A DNA stretch of 64,000 nt, from contig NW_026515513.1 in NCBI RefSeq assembly GCF_014898815.1, positions 1,116,001-1,180,000 on the forward strand. Direction: 5' to 3'. Both the position numbers and the translations under genes were made by a program. The DNA is from Panonychus citri. Its lineage: Eukaryota > Arthropoda > Arachnida > Trombidiformes > Tetranychidae. A model generated the notes under the pieces. It saw only the letters and a list, made by a program, of their open reading frames with translations, was not told where the DNA came from and ran no database searches. Shown in pieces: positions 1-9,030 of the stretch (positions are counted from its first letter, which is position 1; each line of letters opens with the position of its first letter).

Positions 1-130
1 TCAACTGAATCTTTAGGAACTGGACCATTCATGTTTTTCACTATTCCACAATGTAAATTATTGATCTTTCGAAATGACATGTTAGCATCACTACCAACCA
101 TGAATGGATCAGATTCGTACCTCTAATACA
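1..130 (-). pseudogene. Fragment of DUF2236/mpaB-type oxygenase exon 3
   Basis: These bases are nearly identical to about 3670-3800, the start of exon 3 of the intact oxygenase gene at 3049-4407, in the same orientation. They include the stretch that encodes MVGSD. Several substitutions and a one-base loss (TTAGAGG here against TTAAAAGG in the intact copy) break the frame near the exon start. The left end lies beyond the window, so the copy may be longer. I read it as a non-functional duplicate. Confidence 0.8.
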
Positions 131-189
131 AATCGAGATAAATGTTATATTATTAATACATTACTTTACATTATTAATCTACATGATCT

Positions 190-510
190 TTAGACCTCCT
201 TTCAATCAGCCTAAGGTCCTAAACACTTATTTATTTTCGCCTTTCGCAATTGATCTTGCATCTCAGCAACGGCAGCTCGGTGTTTTGGTCGTAAATGATG
301 AGCATTCTCTTCACTCTCCATATGAACATCTTCCCAAAAGTTTTACTTGAACCTTCAGTCTCTGCGAGTAGTTCAGAAAGGCTCATCAATTGAACAGTTA
401 AATCAGATTTCTCTCGTTCGATCTAAAATTTAGCAAAGAAAATAACGATAATTTTAATTGGTGGAAAATGATTCGTCGTTAGTCATAATCTATACTGGAA
501 TCAATCAAAA
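190..510 (-). pseudogene. Decayed genomic fragment of paramyosin (exons 4 and 3)
   Basis: The stretch aligns by eye with 46973-47122 (paramyosin exon 4) and then 47245-47425 (exon 3 plus the start of intron 2), in the same minus orientation. About 120 bases covering the 5' end of exon 4 and the exon 3/4 intron are missing. Intron sequence is retained at the far end, so this is a DNA-level duplicate and not a processed copy. It contains in-frame disruptions. It lies directly beside an oxygenase fragment although the two intact genes are over 40 kb apart. Confidence 0.82.
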
Positions 511-599
511 ATCATTATAATTATGAAGAATAAAAAATATGCAAACGACAATCTTTTCAAAATAGCCTGAGTATTGAAATGCTACGTTTGATTGTTTCT

Positions 600-870
600 G
601 TTGGAGAATTCCAATCATATTAAGAGACAAAGGCTATCTAATTGGAAGATAACAAATAAGATTAGAAGACAAAAAGAGAATAATTAATCGATGGTCCTTA
701 AGTGGGTTAAACTTGAATAAAATTTATCTTTCCAATTTAGAAACGATCTCCACTTGAAACCATTGCCACACCATTGTAATTGAATTGGAATCTCTTAAAG
801 TTCAACTTGAGGAGGAATTGGAAGCACGTCTTGATATTGAGAGACAATTAGCTAAAGCCAATGGAGATGA
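600..870 (+). pseudogene. Decayed genomic fragment of paramyosin (exons 5 and 6), inverted
   Basis: Read on the plus strand, this matches the end of paramyosin exon 5, a shortened intron 5 ending in a recognisable acceptor (about 738-741), and most of exon 6. A short reading frame near 785-876 preserves peptides such as ESLKVQLEEELEARLDI, matching exon 6 (46311-46507 on the minus strand). The intron shows this to be a segmental duplicate. Its orientation is opposite to the fragment at 190-510. Confidence 0.82.
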
Positions 871-984
871 AATTTTGACTAGTAAAATTAAAGTTTTCAT
901 TAATTTGTATAATATGAAATCAGTACGTTTTGGATTGATTAGACTAATAATTCATCTCAATTTGTGTTTAGGTTAAACTATGAT

Positions 985-1090
985 GCCAATGAGGCACTTC
1001 GAAAGATCAATTAGTGAAAAGTATGAATGGTTCAGTATCTAATGACTGAACCAATTCGGTTGTCAAAATATGATATGGTTTTTCATTCAA
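985..1090 (+). pseudogene. Decayed DUF2236 oxygenase exon 3 fragment, inverted
   Basis: The plus strand here resembles the reverse complement of about 3630-3745. It keeps the words CTTCGAAAGATCAA, AAAAGTATGAATGGTTCAGT and CAATATGATATGGTTTT-like sequence, with internal deletions and stops. It sits between two inverted paramyosin fragments, so the oxygenase/paramyosin adjacency occurs in this orientation as well. Confidence 0.7.
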
Positions 1091-1280
1091 TCATATACGA
1101 GTAAATTACCTATTCAATTGGGAGATATTTAGTAAAGATTAGGAGTCAATTGATCAGTGGTCATTAAAATCAACCATAAACTCAGACTAAATTTGCCTTT
1201 TAAATTCAGAAACGATCTTAACTTGAAACTATTGTCACACAATTGAAATTGAATTGGAAGTTCAACTTGAAGATACTTAT
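1085..1280 (+). pseudogene. Second decayed paramyosin exon 5/6 fragment
   Basis: A more diverged second copy of the exon 5 - intron 5 - exon 6 junction. TCAATCATAT and TATTCAATTGG recall exon 5, and AAACGATCTTAACTTGAAAC through GAATTGGAAGTTCAACTTGA recalls exon 6. It parallels 600-870 but has lost more sequence. No intact reading frame remains. Confidence 0.68.
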
Positions 1281-1757
1281 TATCCGAAAGGTCATCTTTA
1301 TTTTGAGAGTTAGATAAGTGAGTTGAGTTTTATGAGTTTTATCGCAATTTTTGTTTTCTGTGTTCATATAATGATTGCAGTAGACAGATAACATTGTGAT
1401 ATTACAAGTGATATTGATTTTTACTCTGTGATGATCTCTTGCTCCCAATCATCTGATGTAATCTTATAAAACAATAGCGAAATTGAGCGGAAATTCATAG
1501 TTGTTGATTAAACTTGGGGAGTTCTGTTCCAAAACCAGTTTTTTCAGGATTAAACAATTAACAAATTGAGCTAAAACTTACATGAGTTATTGAAATTTTC
1601 AATTGCTCACGATTGATAAATTAATCAATTAGTAAATAAATATGAGTTATTATTAATATTATTATTTCAATTATTGACCATGATTGAAATGTTATCAATT
1701 TTTACTATCACTGAGATTATTTTTGTATTAATCATATCTCTTGATAAGGATAAATTA
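1281..1757. other. AT-rich intergenic stretch
   Basis: No open frame, RNA gene or repeat can be supported here. It separates the fragment cluster from the promoter of the secreted-protein gene at 1871. Confidence 0.6.
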
Positions 1758-1758
1758 G

Positions 1759-1766
1759 TATATAAA
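1759..1766 (+). promoter_or_regulatory. TATA box of the secreted-protein gene
   Basis: TATATAAAG-type sequence lies about 105 bases upstream of the ATG at 1871. A similar TATA element at a similar distance precedes the secreted-protein gene at 54404, which supports its use as a core promoter. The initiation site itself is not determined. Confidence 0.5.
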
Positions 1767-1870
1767 GAAACCCGTAAGTATTTTTTCATATTAAAAGTTA
1801 TGTATAATTGTAAACTCATTTAGAAAAGTTTTAGTTTATTGAAGTGATTTCAAAAAAGTTTCCAGTCAAA

Positions 1871-2514
1871 ATGGTCAACTCAATTCTTAAATTTGTTGCG
1901 ATGAGTAAGTATTAACTTTGTATTTCTTAATATTCATTGAAGATTTTCCCAATCAACTGATTTTACAATTTACTAATAATCTCTCTCTCTCTCTTTCTCT
2001 AGTGGTTTTCTGTCAATTAGCTGTATCAGCTTTACGTGAAGAAGATTTCAGAAAAAGTTTGGATGGCAATTACCCTGAGAAGTTTTTGTACCAACTGTTA
2101 AATAACCAGATAAAACACCGTGCTGGTTATCTGACCGAAATCTCAGGACAAACCAGTTTCAGTGAAGATGATTATTCTTTCATTAACACAACGATTGGAA
2201 CAATAGAATCATTGATCGAATCATTGGATAGTAAATCGGAAACCGTTCAATCAGTTAAGGAATATGCTACAAGTTTGATCGATGCTGTTGGTCTCGACAT
2301 TGAACGCATCTCAAAAGACCACCCGTTCGACATTTCTGATATCTATCGAAGAAAAGTATTTAAATTTTCATTGGAAAATTTGAATTCACTCCGCAGTGAA
2401 ATTGAAAGTCTCGAACAATTGTCTGAGAACTTAACAATTGCAACCTTGGAGGAGTTACTTCGACGATTCGATTTGATCCTTCGTCTCGTTGTTGATGGTC
2501 CTTTATTACCTTAA
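1871..2514 (+). CDS. Small secreted helical protein, function unknown
   Basis: Two exons: 1871-1904 and 2003-2514. The first ends in ATGA before GTAAGT. The 98-base intron ends in a CT-rich tract and TAG. Splicing gives 181 aa starting MVNSILKFVAMMVFCQLAVSA, a typical signal peptide with likely cleavage after VSA near residue 21. The mature part has no cysteine and is rich in Leu, Glu and Ser. Heptad-like hydrophobic spacing suggests a helical bundle or coiled coil. Two NxT sites (NTT, NLT) could be glycosylated. A TATA box lies upstream. I do not recognise the family. A lineage-specific secreted, possibly salivary, protein is plausible but only inferred. The short first exon encodes most of the signal peptide, and the unspliced frame from 1918 would instead begin in intron sequence. 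Confidence 0.75.
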
Positions 2515-2900
2515 ATATTCATTAATCCCAATTTTATGGAAAATTAATAAAAGATGAGCATGCTTATCTTGGTAATTCTCTAGTTCATATCTATGATAAG
2601 AGATCAGAACTTATCTAACATCGATCTTAATCATCGTCATCATAAATATAAATAAGATATGGATTATTCGGTTAAGATTATGCTCACGCTAAAAAGAGTC
2701 TATGAAAGGTTAAGATATAAAAAAGTTTAGCTTGAAATCCTACAAACGGAAAAGTTAGTCCGAACGAGATTTGAGCATTCATTAAAAATTTCAGGTTCAA
2801 AGTTTTAACATAAGCGAGCGCAGTTCGGTTTCAAGTGCGCGTGATTCATAAAGAAATAGACAAGAGAGAAAAAGAAAAAGAAAAATTCGCGTTTTAAAAT
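2515..2900. other. Intergenic, nothing recognised
   Basis: AT-rich sequence with a short purine run near 2860-2885. No coding frame is evident. It joins directly to the dioxygenase tail fragment at 2901. Confidence 0.5.
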
Positions 2901-2985
2901 GATTCCAAAAGTTATCGAAGTTGAATAATGACCATTAGTTTCCAACAAATCGACGGTTGTTTCATTACCGAACAGGTAAATTGCA
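2901..2985 (-). pseudogene. Shed 3' tail of the intradiol dioxygenase gene
   Basis: Positions 2901-2985 match about 5633-5727, part of the C-terminal coding region of the intact dioxygenase, almost base for base for some 70 bases and in the same orientation. A two-base gap (ACCGAACAGG here, ACCATGGAACAGG there) breaks the frame, and similarity then fades. It is too short to encode anything. It shows that dioxygenase sequence has been duplicated locally, next to the 3' end of the oxygenase gene. Confidence 0.85.
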
Positions 2986-3048
2986 TCTTGGTTTTTGGGT
3001 TATCCGATTTTCAACTTGAATTTGTGTCTTGTTTTTGTATTTAGTTGA

Positions 3049-4407
3049 TTAATATGCAAGTAATTCTGCTGGTGTGAATGATTTTGAATCAACATCCGGA
3101 TGTATATCATCTGGATAAAGAGCATTCATTTGGTCGGTGATTTTTGCCCGTTGCCAAGTTCTTAGGATTAACATGAATTTAAGAATCACAGCAAACATGA
3201 ACCGAAACACTGAGTATTTAAGTAAAGTATCTGCAAGAGTCACAGCTGATTTGTAGCCAAACTTATGAGCCACTGGAATGGAAGCTGTAATACCAAATAT
3301 CCGGTACCATTGACGCATTAATCCTTGAAGAGAAATTATCGGGGCTAAGGGTTGAAGGGCAATCGCTAAGACTTTGGAAACTTCATATCCATGGTTAGAA
3401 GGATATTTACGTTCTTGAGCAACAGGTCGTACATCAGATGCTAATAATTTATCACAAATGCCATAAACTTCATCGTAATCAGTTGATCTTAAAATATTAT
3501 TTTCATCTTTGATCCCAAGCGCATAAGCAACAACTGCCCAGAAGTGAATTAGATCCTCCATTTGACGCCGAGTTATTGAATGGATTCCACATTTTCGATG
3601 GAACAAAATAATCGGAGCCATGATTGACCAAAGAATCAAAACCATATCATATTGTGACACCCAAATGGGTTCAGCTGAATCTTTAGGAACTGAACCATTC
3701 ATACTTTTCACTATTCCACAATGTAAATTGTTGATCTTTCGAAGAGACTTGTTAGCATCACTACCAACCATGAATGGGTCAGATTCGTACCTTTTAATAC
3801 AAATCGAGATAGATATTAAATTGTAGTCTAATCTATTGAAAATTAATCGACTTCATATCAAACAAATTAATATACTAACCAAATCTTTACGTGTCGAAAT
3901 GTGTCCAGGTAACGATTGAAAAGCTTTGCTACTGTTGAATGACTTTTGGTCTTTGCTACTGGAGGCATCATTGAAGGCATATTGAAGATGACCAATAGTC
4001 CCGTTAAATGGCCTAGAAAAACACTGTCCAAATATATGGAAAAAAATAGTTCCGAACATTAATAATACGATATAATAGTTGACACGAAAATTAGAAGACC
4101 GAAAGTGACTGTTGAGAAAATTTTCATTGTTTGGTTAGTTGTCATAATTGGAGATCAGAACTTAATCAGCAAGTTAATTAGTGATTAAATCGTAATCAAT
4201 TTTTCATTTATTAGCTTCTTACCTGACAAAATGATAATAAGCCCATCTTTGAGCCCTTTTGAATTTATCCTCATCATACCAAGACGGTTTTTCTCTGAAT
4301 GTCCATCCCTCGACGATTGCGGGTTCACAAGTGGCCTGAGATCTTAATCTTTTATACAAAGTGGACACTTTTTCATCGATTAATTGGCTTTTCAATGGAG
4401 TTAACAT
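3049..4407 (-). CDS. DUF2236 / mpaB-type membrane oxygenase-like protein
   Basis: Three exons on the minus strand: 4407-4223, 4108-3891 and 3827-3049. The phases join (2, 1) to give 393 aa. The start at 4407 reads MLTPLKSQ. The frame further upstream has only a TTG. The N-terminal WYDEDKFKRAQ segment, the membrane-like YYIVLLMFGTIFFHIFGQ near residue 75-92 and the RYESDPF segment at the start of the large exon follow the layout of the mpaB/rubber-oxygenase (DUF2236) family. Those proteins are heme-associated, membrane-linked oxygenases of uncertain substrate in animals. The second intron (63 bases) is a choice: a downstream acceptor at 3791 breaks the frame, whereas TTAG at 3828-3829 keeps it. 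Further hydrophobic segments are LILWSIMAPIILF and FMFAVILKFMLIL. Fragments of this gene lie at 1-130 and 985-1090. Family assignment is moderately secure; function is not known. Confidence 0.75.
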
Positions 4408-4808
4408 TTTGTACCACAAATTTACAAACAAAGTGTTGGTTTGAACAAAAAACGATAAAATGAACTAATAACAATTTTCCGTCACTGCAACAATCAAATT
4501 GTTTGGTGCGCGTTCAGTTTCTCATTATAACAATTTAATTATTTAAGAAGATGGAAAGAGGAAATTTCTTTAATTATTATAACGGGGAATTCATCAATCA
4601 ACACGTTTTTTGTCTTTTTTCTGTCACTAACAGTCATTATCATCGAGTTAATTGTTGTTGATCACCTTTTCTCAGATGGGTTGACTTTTAAATTGGTTTG
4701 AGATTAAAATTTCAGACACTCTTGATTACACAACTGATACTGATACTCAATTGCTAATAATGTCTTAATTATTGAGCCATATCTAATTGCTATCAAATCA
4801 TAGTGTCT
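4408..4808. other. Intergenic upstream of the oxygenase gene
   Basis: AT-rich, presumably holding the promoter and 5' leader of the minus-strand oxygenase gene. No TATA box stands out, and no other coding frame is supported. Confidence 0.4.
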
Positions 4809-4841
4809 ACCAAAGAGTAAAAACTCTTTCTACTCTTTGGT
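4809..4841. repeat. Short hairpin with flanking 8-base direct repeat
   Basis: ACCAAAGAGTA at 4809-4819 is the reverse complement of TACTCTTTGGT at 4831-4841. The octamer GTGTCTAC occurs at 4803-4810 and again at 4840-4847, overlapping both ends. The arrangement looks like a tiny insertion or a template-switch product close to the larger foldback. No function can be assigned. Confidence 0.7.
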
Positions 4842-4910
4842 GTCTACATACAATTTTACCATCAATAGGTATTTCCAAATCAATTCAAAAAACTATTAAT
4901 AATCAATTCA

Positions 4911-5431
4911 TACAGTCAAACCATTTAGGTTGAATCCTAATTCTATTTCGCATGAATCTTTTCTGTTTAGGTTGAATCTGCCATCGGCTAATCCATCGTT
5001 TTAATCCATTGGTTCTAAAAAGGTTGAAACTTTTCTAATTGCTTTGGATCTTATTCTATTTAGTTTGGACCTTTTGGCTTCAAGACTTGCTTTTAAGTTG
5101 TCTATCGTTCAAGATTTTTTCAAAAATACAACATTTATCAGTAAATTATTCTTATAAATATTAATTCAATCACTTTAACTCATCATTTGTGGTGCTAAAT
5201 TTTTTCTTTTTAAAATATTATAATTAACTTTGACTTTTATGACTGATTCGAGCCATTGTTCAAGCCAAAAGGTCCAAACTAAATAGAATAAGATCCAAAG
5301 CAATTAGAAAAGTTTCAACCTTTTTAGAACCAATGGATTAAAACGATGGATTAGCCGATGGCAGATTCAACCTAAACAGAAAAGATTCATGCGAAATAGA
5401 ATTAGGATTCAACCTAAATGGTTTGACTGTA
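4911..5431. repeat. Foldback element with two 170-base perfect inverted arms
   Basis: 4911-5080 and 5262-5431 are exact reverse complements over 170 bases by direct comparison, separated by a 181-base AT-rich centre. Each arm contains the motif TTTAGGTTGAATC twice, so the arms have internal repeats. I find no convincing target-site duplication beside the outer ends (left flank ends AATTCA, right flank starts ACGTTG). There is no coding capacity. It may be a foldback transposon or MITE, or a palindromic rearrangement. Perfect identity implies a recent origin or ongoing arm-to-arm conversion. It lies in the gap between the oxygenase and dioxygenase genes. Confidence 0.92.
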
Positions 5432-5563
5432 ACGTTGATATTTACACTCAGTCACTTGAGAAAACAAAACAATCAAGTTTGTCAATACTGACAAATTACA
5501 GCAACAATTTGATTTGTTCATTTAGATATTATTCAGCTAAGCAGCTGATTTTGTAAGAGAAAA

Positions 5564-6424
5564 TCAGATATTTTTGCCTTTCAAACTGTTCGATGTTAAA
5601 TTTTGATGGTCCTTTTTTGAGGCCTTGGGGTTGATTCCAAAAGTTATCGAAGTTGAATAATGACCATTAGTTTCCAACAAATCGACGGTTGTTTCATTAC
5701 CATGGAACAGGTAAATTCCGTCTTGATCATTCAAAAAAATTTGATGGTCATTCTGAAAATATGGTTCACTCCATAAAAGTTTCGAGGGCAAATCACGGTG
5801 AAAATAGATCTGAGTTACATAGATAATATTGTTCAATTCTGTTGTATTCCCATGGAAAACTTCAACATGGATATGTAAACATCTTGCTCCATACCAACCA
5901 GGAATTATTGTGTTAAAGTTAACTTGACCCTCGGAATTGGTCACTTGGTAACCTCTACATGCTCTATTGTTGGAAATAGCTTTAGGACGACCAACACCAG
6001 GACCCATACCCGAATCTCCTGGTCCACCGATTGTTAAACCTTTCAAGTATTTAGGTACTTTATAATTGTTATCCACGCCAGAGTAAATCCCTAAGGCGTT
6101 TGCATGCCAAATATGAATGAACATATTTTCCAATGGTTTACAATCATTTGCATCCACAAGATTTATCTCCAAGTGTAAGGGTTTACCTTTCTCTTGTTCA
6201 TTGATAGTTGATCGGTGTAAATCATCAGGTAAAAAATAAGGTCCCTCAGGGTTGAAAGGTGTAAGGACACATGAATGTTGATTAGCCTCTCGTTTGTATT
6301 TACCACAATTAACCACAGTCCGATCGTGATCAATGATTTTACCAGCGAGATGAGAATGAGAAACACAAATAACACTAATAAAAGTGATTAATAACTGTAA
6401 AAGATAGTTAATTGTCGATAACAT
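5564..6424 (-). CDS. Secreted intradiol ring-cleavage dioxygenase
   Basis: A single intron-less exon of 286 aa starting MLSTINYLLQLLITF, with a signal peptide of about 25 residues. The dioxygenase fold is marked by IHIWHANALGIYSG (Tyr114), TIIPGWYGARC (Tyr178) and LHIHVEV (His184, His186). These are the two Tyr and two His that bind catalytic Fe(III) in intradiol enzymes, which open catechol-type rings between the hydroxyls. PEGPYFLPDDLHR is the family's N-terminal substrate-side motif. All ligands are present, so activity is expected. Such genes are known as a laterally acquired, expanded family in spider mites, thought to come from fungi and linked to breakdown of plant aromatics. That role is inferred here. 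The absence of introns and the secretion signal fit. Part of its 3' end is duplicated at 2901-2985. Confidence 0.95.
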   Translation of the reverse strand: MLSTINYLLQLLITFISVICVSHSHLAGKIIDHDRTVVNCGKYKREANQHSCVLTPFNPEGPYFLPDDLHRSTINEQEKGKPLHLEINLVDANDCKPLENMFIHIWHANALGIYSGVDNNYKVPKYLKGLTIGGPGDSGMGPGVGRPKAISNNRACRGYQVTNSEGQVNFNTIIPGWYGARCLHIHVEVFHGNTTELNNIIYVTQIYFHRDLPSKLLWSEPYFQNDHQIFLNDQDGIYLFHGNETTVDLLETNGHYSTSITFGINPKASKKDHQNLTSNSLKGKNI

Positions 6425-8100
6425 TAAAAGCTAATTGTAAATGATTATGATGGTGTTCATCTATTAATAATTTGAAATTCAACTTCTACTTCAGGATGAA
6501 CATTTTCACTATTGTAACACAATTTATCCATAATTTATGATTAACAATTAACATTATATTCTAATCAATGATCAACACATGTCACAGTTAATTGTGATTA
6601 ACTGATTTAGATTTAATCTGTGTATCATCTGTATTTTGACGGAAAATGTCTGTCCTTCAATTGTCAAATTGATACGTTTAACAATTACACTTAATTGAAC
6701 TAAATTAACAGGTCACAATTAAGCTTAATGAAAGGCTAATGTTGCTAATTTATATACAATCATAAACAATTAACAATCATTAAGTAATTGTCATAAATCA
6801 AATTGTTGCCTTAGTCTATTTAATTTGTGATCACTGCCTTAATTAATTAAGTAAACAGTTAATTGTTTGCAATTAGTGTAACTAAAACTGAATGATTTCA
6901 TCAAATATTATGATTGATTGTATTTCCATGGTTCTGGTTGATTTCATCATCATTATTAGGAAGTTGAATAAACAGCAATTAGTCCTTGATTAATTTTCTG
7001 TAAGTGATTGAGAAAAAAAAATTGGAAAATTAATCAATTGAAAAGCTTAATCAGTGAGAATCAATATGTAAATGATTATCAAAAGATCACAATTGAACTT
7101 TGAACATCTCTGAATATCAATGAATCATTAATTCAGAGGTTGATTACATTTTCATGGATATAATTCAAAGCTGATTAACCTCAATGAATTTTTGATGATT
7201 AACTATTAATTTAGTTTTTCTTATTGTGTATATTTAGGCGTTTTCATGATACAAATTGACTCTTGGAGGTTGATGATCATCATAATTTCAATGAATATGA
7301 TTTAGTTGATTCATTATGATGGTTTGAATCATTATCATGACTTTTACGATGAGATGGTTTTTATTACCTTCAGTTATTGTCCCAAAAATATGATTTTATG
7401 TTGATATGATATCACTTGAATTGTTAACATTTCATTGTCAGTGTCATGATGATTATCATTATTGCATGATGGTGAACAAAATTTCAATCAAATTGTGTAA
7501 TAATGTTAATAAATATCATAATCTTATCCAGAATAATGTAAAGGAAATGTCAAGATAATCAACTTGAAATGGTAAAAGTTGGTTGTTATCTGAAAAGCGA
7601 GATAAAGTTGTGTAAATTAGTTAATTGTTATTGTTCAATCAAAGATAAATCAGCGATAACTTTGTATTCACTTACAATTATATTAATTGATAATCTCAGT
7701 TGATTTGAAGAAATCAAAGTTGACAAGAGGCTCACCAACAGATTAAGATCTTCCTTTTTTCATGGTGCCAGTAATTCAATTAAATTTTGATTAATCTTAA
7801 TATGGTTCATGTATCTGGAGGCCTGGATGATATTAGTCTCAGGATGATCCATTTCAGGGTTGATTAGTGTTAGATAATTAATTTTTGTCGCATTTTCTTT
7901 TTCTCCTATTGGATGTATTTCTTTCGGTGGTGTAATTATTTCCAGGAATTATTTTCATCATTTCTTTTTGCTTACATGGTTGGTAATAAGAGAAAAAGAG
8001 ATTTCCTTTTCAATGGCTTAAGAGATCCACTTTTTTTCATCATCTCCTCTACCATTAACCTCTACCATCGTCTTCTTTATCTTCATCAGTCAATCATTGA
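6425..8100. other. AT-rich intergenic DNA
   Basis: No frame with coding character. The 85-codon frame at 7913-8170 is mostly low-complexity and ends in a translated GA repeat. The upstream region of the dioxygenase lies at the left, without a clear TATA box. Confidence 0.5.
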
Positions 8101-8101
8101 T

Positions 8102-8131
8102 GAGGAGAGAGAGAGAGAGAGAGAGAGAGGA
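8102..8131. repeat. GA dinucleotide microsatellite
   Basis: A run of about 13 uninterrupted GA units. Similar GA/TC tracts recur near 23657, 32001, 49321 and 51643 and in several introns and leaders of the window. Confidence 0.9.
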
Positions 8132-8354
8132 GCAATTATCACTTCCGGAGAAATCAAAAATGGAAAGTAAATATCTTTACAATCAATGGAAACATAAATT
8201 AACCCAATCAAGGGTAAACACAATAAGAAGTTTTGATTAGTAGTATGAGAAATATTCTAAATTTGGATGGACAAGTGAAAATAGAATCGGAAGATCTTAA
8301 CTAGAGTTTCAATAATGATTAGTACTTTTGCTATTAGATGTTATTATTTGCTAT

Positions 8355-9030
8355 TAGTAATCGGGATCAAGAGCAATTCGATTTAGACAGATCATTGAAT
8401 TAGTGGATTCATCAAACAAACAGGCAAAACGGAATAAAAGTGCTAATTGTATCTCGAAAACATCAGCTTTAAGTAAGATTATGGTGGGACTTGAGATGAC
8501 ATTTAAAATCGGGAATTCGATCGCCAAATTCAACGGCCTCTCTAATGGCCGGTGAAAATTTTTCACTAAAAGATTTCATCAGGTAGACCAATACCATCAC
8601 CATTTTGAATTGAAGGTAGAAGTGTATTTAATGGACAGTCCATTGTTGGTGGACATCGAATCAGCTCGAGGTTTTTCAATTAATGGGATAACCTTTTCAC
8701 TGGTTTCCTCTTTAGTTTGTAAAATATTTAATGATAATCGATTTCCATCTTCTAATCGTTCAGTTAATTGTTTCTCTTGACAATTATTACCATGTTTTGG
8801 TTCACGTCCAAATCAAACAGCGTCACGAGATAATCCAACAGCGATGAACTTTTTTTAAACGATAATATTGACATCATTTCGATTTAATCGGAGGATTGAG
8901 TGTTGTCGACTTTTAGTACAGGGTCAGCATAGTATTTCTGCTTAAATTGGACTACGAAAAATACTCTAAATACCTTCACATGAATGGGCACTACAATGAA
9001 ACCCTGAGGCTTAATCACCACACATTAAAC
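8355..9030 (-). pseudogene. Intronless nuclear-receptor pseudogene, E75/NR1D type
   Basis: Reading the minus strand across frames gives a decayed nuclear receptor from about 9030 leftward. First comes CGD*ASGF and HSCEG (first zinc finger), then PCTKSRQHSILRLNRN and CQYYRLKK (second finger), then IAVGLSRDAV*FGREPKH (C-terminal extension). A linker follows, then EKFSPAIREAVEFGDRIPDF and LLKADVFEIQLALLFRFACL (start of the ligand-binding domain), stopping near LDPDY. The IAVGLSRDAV.FGR.PK and REAVEF..RIP words point to E75/Rev-erb-like receptors. At least three stops and several frameshifts are present, including TGA for the Arg codon after AV. No introns interrupt the stretch, so a processed copy is likely. 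Most of the ligand-binding domain is missing. Confidence 0.85.

Noticed and set aside
7913..8170. 85-codon frame ending in a GA repeat
   Set aside because: Composition is hydrophobic/low-complexity, the C-terminal third is a translated microsatellite, and there is no splice or promoter support.
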